Source of the DNA: an uncultured Blautia sp.
GTDB taxonomy: Bacteria > Bacillota > Clostridia > Lachnospirales > Lachnospiraceae
Length of the DNA stretch: 8,013 nucleotides
Direction of reading: 5' to 3'
NCBI GenBank assembly: GCA_934358405.1
Contig: CAKRKL010000088.1
Coordinates: 1 to 8,013 of the forward strand
Shown here: positions 1-6,259 of the stretch, piece after piece
Layout: every line of letters begins with the position of its first letter
Numbering within the stretch: the first letter of the stretch is position 1
Translations under genes and position numbers: made by a program
Notes under the pieces: model-generated
The model's input: only the letters and a program-made list of their open reading frames with translations
The model's database searches: none
Told to the model about the DNA's origin: nothing

Positions 1-920
1 CCGATCTGTCTTGTGCAAAGAGAAATGCCAAGGCAGATCAGAAGATCACTTTTCGCATTGGCGATCATATTTGCATAGCGATGACCGTACGCACCGCCAA
101 TACATCCAAAGTTCAACGGATCATCCCAGGGAAGGGCTGACATCTCCAACACACTTGTAATTACCGGAAGCTTCCACTGACGGGCCATGGCAAACAGCTC
201 TTCCCGAACAGTCTTGTCGCTGACACCATGTCCCAGCATGATCACCGGGCGCTTCGCTTTTCTGAGTGCTTCACTGATAGCAGCAGCACATTCCCCCGCA
301 TCTGCACATACTCTGACTGAACCGGATTCCAGGCTTTTATCCTTCACATCTGCTTCTTCCAGTCCCATAGCTTCCGGACTCATCTCGTAAGCAGGATTTT
401 TCACATCTCCTCTTTGGATATTCATGGGAAGATCAATCAGAACCGGACCCTTTCGTCCTGTATTTGCAATATGCCACGCCTTATTTAATTCTTTTACAAT
501 ATCTTCGTCTTCACGGATCTGCACTGCATATTTGGTCACAGGCTTCGCCATAGCTACAATATCAATTTCCTGAAACCCCTGCTGTCTCAGCCCCTGGATT
601 CCGGAATACTCATAGGTATTCAGCTGTCCGGTAAGAAAAATCACCGGGAGGGAGTCAAAATATGCATCTGCCATTCCGGAAATAAGATTCGCTGCTCCCG
701 GTCCGCTGGTTGCGTAAGCGCAGGCACATTTTTCTCCGGCCTGTGCATACCCGCAGGCTGCAAAGGACGCCCCCTGCTCATTGTAGCTGGAGTGACTTCT
801 GGTATTTGGATTTTTCTCAATGGAATCTACCAGATGGGCAATCATAGTTCCCTGATAGCCAAAGAAATCATGGAGCCCTTTTCTCTCCAGAAATTCCACA
901 ATATAATCTGTTACTTTCAT
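1..920 (-). CDS. Thiamine-diphosphate-dependent enzyme, acetolactate synthase-like (3' end cut by window edge)
   Basis: No stop codon lies inside the window; 306 residues are visible from the ATG at 918-920. That ATG is preceded by an AAAGGAAAGG ribosome site, 16 bases after the stop of the LicD-like gene. The N-terminal ThDP pyrimidine-binding domain (about residues 1-170) shows the catalytic glutamate in NEQGASFAACGYAQA (Glu48), then TSGPGAANLISGMADAYFDS (71-90), GFQEID (115-120) and GRKGPVLIDLPMNIQ (155-169). All are close to acetolactate synthase and related carboligases. The central Rossmann-type domain begins near residue 200 (KRPVIMLGHG at 223-232). The catalytic C-terminal domain is outside the window. 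Its place at the end of a glycan operon suggests a sugar-modifying carboligase such as YerE, which adds a two-carbon unit from pyruvate to a CDP-keto-sugar, rather than branched-chain amino-acid synthesis. Phosphonopyruvate decarboxylase is less likely because those enzymes lack the central domain. The family call is firm; the substrate is inferred. Confidence 0.9.
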   Translation of the reverse strand, partial: MKVTDYIVEFLERKGLHDFFGYQGTMIAHLVDSIEKNPNTRSHSSYNEQGASFAACGYAQAGEKCACAYATSGPGAANLISGMADAYFDSLPVIFLTGQLNTYEYSGIQGLRQQGFQEIDIVAMAKPVTKYAVQIREDEDIVKELNKAWHIANTGRKGPVLIDLPMNIQRGDVKNPAYEMSPEAMGLEEADVKDKSLESGSVRVCADAGECAAAISEALRKAKRPVIMLGHGVSDKTVREELFAMARQWKLPVITSVLEMSALPWDDPLNFGCIGGAYGHRYANMIANAKSDLLICLGISLCTRQI

Positions 921-936
921 TTAATCAGCCTTTCCT

Positions 937-3600
937 TTATTTCCAGTATTTTTCAACTTTCTTTTTCAGCTTACTACATCCTGTCTTCTCCAGCACATCC
1001 AGATAAATGTGCTGTAATTCCTCATCCGGCACAAAAATCTCATCCGTTTCCATGCTCTTTACCGTCGCATCTGTATACCTGGCAAATATTTTCTCAAGAG
1101 CCGGATAGTCCTTGTTTTTATATAAGTTGATGATATAATCTTTATTTTCCAGATAATACTTCTCAAGAGTAATCTTAGCTGCACAGAATTTTACATAATT
1201 CCAGCATCGATCCGGATAGCTTTCTTTGCTGTGAGAATGCTCACCCTGCGTACCTGTTTGCACAGGCGGCTCCGGTGTTTTTTTGCGGTCTGTCCTGGAG
1301 CATTTTATAAAGCTTCCATTCTCTGCAAGAGCTTTTACAAGCTGCTGTAATTCTTCGGTGCTTTTGTATCTGCCAAGCCACCGATCCAGATATTCAGAAG
1401 CATCTGTCGCCCTGGCATACGCAGCGGCTCTTTTCCCTCCTTCCAGAAGATCTGTAAGGAAGATCCTGTAAAGCTCTATGTTCACATACCCCTTGCCACC
1501 ATAGGACATTGCTTTTTTGTAATTTTCGAAGGCTGCGTCAGTCTGCCCCTGCTTCATTCGGATATCCCCGATCAGCTTATAAACCTGTGTGCGCTTTTCC
1601 TTGCGGTTCTGGCAATCCTTTGCTTTCTCTGCCAGCCACTCCATATCACCGGCTTCCCTGGTGAAAACAAGCTCCGTACGAAGCTGCGCCAGCTCTTTTG
1701 GATAGCCAAGACGTTCCCAGGCTTTGGTAAGTGCAGCTCTGTAAGGTTCCCTGCCTTTTTCCTCGTCAGTGGTTCCCGCACTTCCCTTTCTGATATTCTG
1801 CAGGATTTCTTCCGTTACCTTCTCCATCTCTATATAAGTCTTCGCTGTACTCACACGAGCCAGCTCATAGCACTCCTGAATCTGTTGATTCTCCGGCAAA
1901 AGTCTGCGCCACAATTCAATCAGACTCATAGCTCCCTCTTTTTGCCCCACATCCAGAAGCATCTGACAGGTTTTTATGGTTTCCTTAGAATATGGTGTCA
2001 GAAACTGATCCAGCTCATAATGAACTACTTTATTATCCGTATGCTCACGAGCATCTGCGAAAATTCCCAGGGCATCTGCACATTTCCCCAGCATCCACTG
2101 CAATTCCCCTTTGTATTTCAGGAAATATCCGTCCTCCGGGAAAATCCGTAAGGCTTCATCTATATAGAGCTCCGCCTCCACCTGTTCAATTCCGTTACGG
2201 GCACGTTCCATAAGAAAGCGGCTCTTCAGCTTCACAAATCCCGGAACCTTCGGATAACGCTCCAGTAAAGGCTCCAGCGTATCCTCTGCCTCCTGAAAAT
2301 GTCTTTCTTCATAAGCAGACACTGCTTTTTGAAAGACCTCCAGATCTGCCTTCAGCTGCACTGCTTCCGGGGAAAGAGCACCTGTTTTTTGCCTGATTTC
2401 TAACATCCGCCGCGCTTTGCCAATCCGTTCTGTATATACAAGCGTCAGCACCCCTGCATAGAAATTCTCAGTCCCGATATCTATAAAAAACGGATGACAA
2501 AATGTATAGGCCCCCTCAAAGCTTCTGCTCCCAATGCTTTCTTCACTAAGCTGTACCTGATAATATCCGGAAAAAACCTGATTCAGCTTCTGAAAATCCC
2601 GCTGTTCCAGAAGCGCCTTTATGCTCTGGCCGCATTTCTGAAGCTGACTCTCCAGTGCTATTTTTGTATCACTTACCAGAATCTGATAGTTGTTTTGCCT
2701 TAACCGATGTTCCTTTCTTGCACCTGACAAAGCTTGTTTTTTTCGTTTGGTACAAGCTCTGAGAAGCTTCCCTTTACGAATACCCGGCATATAATCCTTG
2801 CGCAGCTCCTGATCCTGAAGGCCTTCTACAGAAACTATTTCCTGGGACTCTGCCTTTTCGCAGGAAGAAAAACAGGACCATTCATCACCATAGCATTCTG
2901 TTAGATAGTCACAGATACGCCCTGGCACCATTACCTGAATGCCCTGAAAGCTCTTTTCTTTTGCAGGAAAAAGCAGCGTTTTTTCAAAAAGAGCCGGAGC
3001 CTCACCTGAACGCACCGCATAACAGGAGCATTGTTCTGCTTGATGTGCCTGCAAAGCCTGCTCCATTTTCTTCAATACACGATCTTTCCCCGCAGTCCGG
3101 CAGGAAAGAAGTCCCCGCTCATACGAAGCAGCTGAATTCTCCCATCTGTCTCCATATATCCGGTCCGGATCTGCAAGATCCGCATAAAGCATCAGATCGG
3201 AACAATATTTCTCATATTCTCCCTCATCTTCTGAAACAGAGTCCAGTAAAAACACCTCTATACGCTCCCCTGCACATCCACTTCCTATCATCTGATGTCT
3301 GCGCAGTGCGCAGCTGTCAGTAGATGCATATCCGGCACTTACACAGCCAAAGCTGCTGTCCTTTTCCAGGCACAAAAGCGTACGGTTCTCTGGAAACGCT
3401 GTTTCAGCTATGTCCAGCAGCCTGTGCCAGTCATCCGTGGGCATATAAACTGTTACAGTATCATCTCCCGGAAGGAAGCCTTCCCTTTGCATTGTGCCAA
3501 GAGCTGTTTTTTCTGCAACAACATATTTCAGATTATTTTCCTTACAGATCTGGACAAACTCACCCAGAAGCTGCAGCAGGTGTTCCTGTCTTTCTGTCAT
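937..3600 (-). CDS. LicD-like domain protein with TPR-like helical repeats (LicD catalytic residues replaced)
   Basis: The 887-residue protein has an N-terminal LicD-family nucleotidyltransferase-fold domain (about 1-265). Matches include ALGTMQREGFLPGDD (33-47), VYMPTDDW (51-58), RIEVFLLD (113-120), and LLFPAKEKSFQGIQVMVP (209-226) followed by DYLTECYGD (231-239). LicD proteins transfer phosphocholine or phospho-polyols from CDP-activated donors to glycans. Here the family's DDDID segment reads DDTVT (46-50), so both metal-binding aspartates are Thr48 and Thr50, and the usual GGT loop is EKT (30-32). Glu115 sits at the third acidic position. The rest is mostly helical, with TPR-like stretches near 417-460, 480-512 and 672-700, a Ser/Thr/Pro-rich linker near 766-796, and a C-terminal domain resembling residues 314-402. 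No signal peptide or membrane segment is apparent, so it is probably cytosolic. The ATG has an AGAGGGG site and follows the previous stop by 2 bases, which suggests translational coupling. The fold is likely; transferase activity is doubtful. Confidence 0.85.
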   Translation of the reverse strand: MTERQEHLLQLLGEFVQICKENNLKYVVAEKTALGTMQREGFLPGDDTVTVYMPTDDWHRLLDIAETAFPENRTLLCLEKDSSFGCVSAGYASTDSCALRRHQMIGSGCAGERIEVFLLDSVSEDEGEYEKYCSDLMLYADLADPDRIYGDRWENSAASYERGLLSCRTAGKDRVLKKMEQALQAHQAEQCSCYAVRSGEAPALFEKTLLFPAKEKSFQGIQVMVPGRICDYLTECYGDEWSCFSSCEKAESQEIVSVEGLQDQELRKDYMPGIRKGKLLRACTKRKKQALSGARKEHRLRQNNYQILVSDTKIALESQLQKCGQSIKALLEQRDFQKLNQVFSGYYQVQLSEESIGSRSFEGAYTFCHPFFIDIGTENFYAGVLTLVYTERIGKARRMLEIRQKTGALSPEAVQLKADLEVFQKAVSAYEERHFQEAEDTLEPLLERYPKVPGFVKLKSRFLMERARNGIEQVEAELYIDEALRIFPEDGYFLKYKGELQWMLGKCADALGIFADAREHTDNKVVHYELDQFLTPYSKETIKTCQMLLDVGQKEGAMSLIELWRRLLPENQQIQECYELARVSTAKTYIEMEKVTEEILQNIRKGSAGTTDEEKGREPYRAALTKAWERLGYPKELAQLRTELVFTREAGDMEWLAEKAKDCQNRKEKRTQVYKLIGDIRMKQGQTDAAFENYKKAMSYGGKGYVNIELYRIFLTDLLEGGKRAAAYARATDASEYLDRWLGRYKSTEELQQLVKALAENGSFIKCSRTDRKKTPEPPVQTGTQGEHSHSKESYPDRCWNYVKFCAAKITLEKYYLENKDYIINLYKNKDYPALEKIFARYTDATVKSMETDEIFVPDEELQHIYLDVLEKTGCSKLKKKVEKYWK
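1075..1173 (-). repeat. Second copy of an internal protein repeat in the LicD-like gene
   Basis: This covers codons 810-842, which align without gaps to codons 314-346 (positions 2563-2661). Shared positions include Ile, Leu-Glu, Ile, Leu, Asp-aromatic, Leu, Val/Ile-Phe and Tyr. It is a protein-level similarity and not an obvious DNA repeat. Confidence 0.5.
2563..2661 (-). repeat. First copy of an internal protein repeat in the LicD-like gene
   Basis: This covers codons 314-346, just after the LicD-like domain. It matches the C-terminal copy with an offset of 496 residues; 9 of 33 positions are identical by my hand alignment, with several more conservative matches. Confidence 0.5.
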
Positions 3601-3602
3601 TC

Positions 3603-4934
3603 TTATCCCCTCTGATTTATCACTTCCAGAATGTCTGCCAGCGTCTCGGATTCCTCATTAAAAAGACGGGTACATTCTGTTCTCTCGTCACTGATCATGA
3701 TCAGCAGTTCCTGAAGAAGATACCGCAACCCATTGCCTTCAAAATTAAAACAGAATCGCTTCAGTCCCTTGCTATCGTCTATTTTTGCCTCAAAATATCC
3801 TGTATTCCACCAATCGCCTGGAATGGTTACCCGCCCTTTGGTGCCAATTACCACAAATTCATCCTCTACATCCACGGTGGTGCCAATCTCAATCGTTGCA
3901 AGAGCATCCGGATACCGCATAGTAATCATGTCATAAATGCAATTGCCTTCTTTATCCTTTACCACATTGGATTTCACTTCCTGGTAATTCTTTCCAAGTA
4001 TCTTGATAATTGCACATAAAGGCTGTACTGCAGTTTCTGAGAAGCTTCTTCCGCCTTCAAAATGGTCCTGGGAAATAGAACACTTCACACTTACAATATC
4101 CCCCACAAGTGCACTGTGAGTCTGCCATACCAGCTGATTAAACGCTCGCAGATAAACCAGCGTAATCTTCTCAACCAGCAATACCTTACGCTGTGCCGCA
4201 AGAGCAAACAGCTCCTTCAGCTTCTCTTTATTTCCGGTCATAGGTGCGTCGCTGATCACATGCTTTCCTCTTTCAAGCGATTTTCTGATGTACAGCTCAC
4301 GCTTCTTCTGCTCTGTTTTGATGTATACAATATCCACCTGAGACAAGAAGCAGTCATAACCCTTTTCCCATTCACTGGTTTGTGCCTCCACACAGTAGTA
4401 GGAATCCAGTTCATATTTATCACAAAACGATCTGGCTGCGTCCTCATTCTCAGAAAAAACACATTCCACATGAAGTCCGCTGACATACTTCGTTTCCCAT
4501 ACAATACCACTGTCCTCATCATCATCTGTAACCACGCCTATCGTGTAGGTGCTTCCCTCTCCACGAAGCTTCGTGCTGGAAATATTTTTGGTTCTTTCCA
4601 GATACTTCACATCGCAGTAGTCCTTCAGATAATCAAATTTCCCACGCCAGTCAGAGCCAAGCACAAGCAGATCTACTTTATATTTAATAATGTCACTAAG
4701 CTTCTGTCCCTGATACTCTTCTATAATAATCTCATCCGCAAAACCGGTGCGCCGCACGTTCTCAATTCTTTTCAGAAGACTGTCCCGCACATTCAGCTTA
4801 CCCCGCTCAATATCATAACTTTCACTGGTTACACCAACGATCAGATAATCACCAAGTGCCTTGGCTCTTTTTAAAATATTATAATGGCCCTCGTGAAACA
4901 GATCAAAGGTTCCATAAGTGATCACTCGCTTCAT
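3603..4934 (-). CDS. TagD-like cytidylyltransferase fused to a Gfo/Idh/MocA oxidoreductase-like domain
   Basis: I start this gene at the ATG at 4932-4934 (443 residues). A TTG 18 bases upstream is in frame, but AGGAGAG lies six bases before the ATG and TagD proteins begin MKxVITYGTFD. Residues 1-125 closely match glycerol-3-phosphate cytidylyltransferase: YGTFDLFHEGH (7-17, with the HxGH motif), GSDWRGKFDYLKDY (93-106) and RTKNISSTK (114-122). This half should activate a phospho-polyol or similar alcohol as a CDP derivative. The position equivalent to Arg63 of B. subtilis TagD appears to be Gly64, so the substrate may differ. Residues 130-443 resemble a Gfo/Idh/MocA oxidoreductase (KYVSGLHVECVF, ERGKHVISDAPM, GTKGRVTIPGDWW). 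However, the glycine-rich nucleotide loop is replaced by TDDDEDSG (136-143) and the EKP catalytic lysine motif is DAP (229-231). The gene lies inside the glycan operon, just before the LicD-like gene, a natural CDP-donor and transferase pairing. Domain calls are firm; the exact substrate is unknown. Confidence 0.9.
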   Translation of the reverse strand: MKRVITYGTFDLFHEGHYNILKRAKALGDYLIVGVTSESYDIERGKLNVRDSLLKRIENVRRTGFADEIIIEEYQGQKLSDIIKYKVDLLVLGSDWRGKFDYLKDYCDVKYLERTKNISSTKLRGEGSTYTIGVVTDDDEDSGIVWETKYVSGLHVECVFSENEDAARSFCDKYELDSYYCVEAQTSEWEKGYDCFLSQVDIVYIKTEQKKRELYIRKSLERGKHVISDAPMTGNKEKLKELFALAAQRKVLLVEKITLVYLRAFNQLVWQTHSALVGDIVSVKCSISQDHFEGGRSFSETAVQPLCAIIKILGKNYQEVKSNVVKDKEGNCIYDMITMRYPDALATIEIGTTVDVEDEFVVIGTKGRVTIPGDWWNTGYFEAKIDDSKGLKRFCFNFEGNGLRYLLQELLIMISDERTECTRLFNEESETLADILEVINQRG

Positions 4935-4940
4935 AAAATT

Positions 4941-4947
4941 CTCTCCT
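4941..4947 (-). promoter_or_regulatory. Ribosome binding site fixing the start of the TagD-like fusion gene
   Basis: AGGAGAG on the minus strand lies six bases before the ATG at 4932-4934. It supports that ATG over the in-frame TTG at 4950-4952. Confidence 0.8.
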
Positions 4948-4966
4948 GTCAAAGAAAGACAATCCG

Positions 4967-6133
4967 TCAGGACTGTCCTTCTTCATGTTCTTTGCGCTCT
5001 TCTGTTTCCAACGTGGCAGCCAGTTCATCAATTGCCATACGTCGCTTAGCAAGCTCCGCAAATTTATCTTCTTGGTTTTTGTTGTCGTACTCGTCTTCCA
5101 GAACCTCATCTTCATCTTCCTCTTTCTTTTCTCTTTTGAAAATAAGGAAGGTGAGCAGGCTGAGTACGTTATTATACAGCCAGTTCACTGGCGGACTTCC
5201 CAGAACCAGCACAAATATCAGAGAAACTCCAAGTAAAGCCCACACATTCAGAAGCTGCGGTATCTTCAGAATCAGAAGTCCGTTCATCACAATCATAATC
5301 GGATAATGGAAGAAGTAAATTCCCATGGTATTTCTTCCAAGGAAAATGAAAGGATGGCGTTTATCCGGCATAAATACCAGCATTGCAAAAATAACAGTAA
5401 AGGAAATCAGATACATCATTCCTCTTACTACCATTCCTTCTATATTATCCATACCGCTTCCCAGATAGGAATGATTTCCACGGAAAATAGCTACAGGAAT
5501 ATTGTTGCCGATCATATAATTGGTCGCAACAAACAGAAGGATAATGGCAAACAGCGGGATTACGATCTTACCCTTAAATTTGCGGATTGCTCTGGTATAT
5601 TCACTTTTCCACAGATAGCCCGCTACAAAAAACGGGAAAAATACCACAATTCGGGATGCAGACAAAAACGTACTGAATTCCGCTCTGGTTCCTGCCCACA
5701 GTGCAAAAATAATGCTAAGAGGTACAATAAACCGGATTCTGCCAAATGCCTCAATGGTCAGACGGTATGCAAACAATGCCAGTACATACCACATAACTGT
5801 TCCGGATGGCCTTAACAATTCGAAATCCATACGATTTCCAAGCCAGATCTGTGATGCCCATGTAAGCGTATATCCAAGAATATACGGAAGCAACAAATTC
5901 TTCACATTTCGTAATACATCCTGCGGCTTCTTTGAAAGATAGCCAGAGATAAAAATAAATGCCGGCATGTGGAATATGGTAATTCCATACCAGATAAAAC
6001 GAATGGTCTCATCTGCCTTCACTAGCTGAAAGGCTATAATATGGTTAAATACAACAAGAAATATCAGCAATATCTTTATGTTATCCACAAGATAGGAATA
6101 TGGGATTTCCTGTTCGTTCGTGTTCTTTCTCAT
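4967..6133 (-). CDS. Membrane acyltransferase, acyltransferase-3 / fucose-4-O-acetylase-like, with charged cytosolic tail
   Basis: The 388-residue protein is mostly hydrophobic, with around ten predicted membrane segments between about 20 and 332. It shows the acyltransferase-3 signatures: a basic residue ten positions before a histidine in the first segment (Lys20 and His31 in DNIKILLIFLVVFNH), FHMPAFIFISGYL (54-66), WYVLALFAYR (115-124) and LGRNTMGIYFFHYP (265-278). These proteins usually O-acetylate sugars of surface or secreted glycans, drawing acyl groups across the membrane. Residues 333-388 form a highly charged, largely acidic tail (KREKKEEDEDEVLEDEYD, then a helical stretch), probably cytosolic and not typical of the core family. 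I start at the ATG at 6131-6133, because a GTG nine bases upstream lies within the AGGGTGA ribosome site. It is the first gene of the glycan group, 32 bases before the TagD-like fusion. Family call firm; acyl group and acceptor unknown. Confidence 0.88.
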   Translation of the reverse strand: MRKNTNEQEIPYSYLVDNIKILLIFLVVFNHIIAFQLVKADETIRFIWYGITIFHMPAFIFISGYLSKKPQDVLRNVKNLLLPYILGYTLTWASQIWLGNRMDFELLRPSGTVMWYVLALFAYRLTIEAFGRIRFIVPLSIIFALWAGTRAEFSTFLSASRIVVFFPFFVAGYLWKSEYTRAIRKFKGKIVIPLFAIILLFVATNYMIGNNIPVAIFRGNHSYLGSGMDNIEGMVVRGMMYLISFTVIFAMLVFMPDKRHPFIFLGRNTMGIYFFHYPIMIVMNGLLILKIPQLLNVWALLGVSLIFVLVLGSPPVNWLYNNVLSLLTFLIFKREKKEEDEDEVLEDEYDNKNQEDKFAELAKRRMAIDELAATLETEERKEHEEGQS

Positions 6134-6138
6134 TTCCG

Positions 6139-6145
6139 TCACCCT
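6139..6145 (-). promoter_or_regulatory. Ribosome binding site fixing the start of the acyltransferase gene
   Basis: AGGGTGA on the minus strand ends five bases before the ATG at 6131-6133. The upstream in-frame GTG (6140-6142) overlaps this site and so is a poor start. Confidence 0.6.
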
Positions 6146-6164
6146 GTAATAATTTTATGAATAA

Positions 6165-6193
6165 AGGATAACATACTTTTGTAATTTTTGGAA
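6165..6193 (-). promoter_or_regulatory. Possible extended -10 promoter for the glycan operon
   Basis: The 126-base gap between sdaAA and the acyltransferase (6134-6259) is AT-rich and holds no gene that I accept. Reading the minus strand, TG-T-TATCCT (6165-6173) resembles an extended -10 element, with a poor -35 (TTCCAA, 6188-6193) 17 bases upstream. An alternative pairing is TTGTTC (6191-6196) with TGTTAT. Neither is strong, so this is only a candidate start point for the four-gene run. Confidence 0.25.
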
Positions 6194-6216
6194 CAACTTT
6201 TTAACATTTTGCAATA

Positions 6217-6240
6217 TTTCCCTGTGTATTTACAGGTAAA
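6217..6240. other. Small inverted repeat after sdaAA
   Basis: CCTGT and ACAGG pair around a six-base loop, with three further A-T pairs beyond one mismatch. It starts about 20 bases after the sdaAA stop. No T-run follows on either strand, so it does not meet the usual form of an intrinsic terminator; it could be a weak transcript-end or stabilising hairpin. Transcription from sdaAA into the acyltransferase therefore cannot be excluded. Confidence 0.3.
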
Positions 6241-6259
6241 GCCATAAAAATCCGGTTCT

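Noticed and set aside
1..920. Biosynthetic acetolactate synthase (ilvB) or phosphonopyruvate decarboxylase
   Set aside because: The neighbours are glycan genes with no ilvN in the window, and the presence of a central domain argues against phosphonopyruvate decarboxylase. The left edge is missing, so the ilvB option is not fully excluded.
792..1130. 112-residue plus-strand open frame across the junction of the LicD-like and ThDP genes
   Set aside because: It is antisense to both conserved genes and has no convincing ribosome site or family match.
3324..4019. 231-residue plus-strand open frame
   Set aside because: It is antisense across the junction of two real genes, and its composition looks like a codon shadow.
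4062..4874. 270-residue plus-strand open frame
   Set aside because: It lies entirely antisense to the well-conserved TagD fusion gene, and its translation has no recognisable domain.
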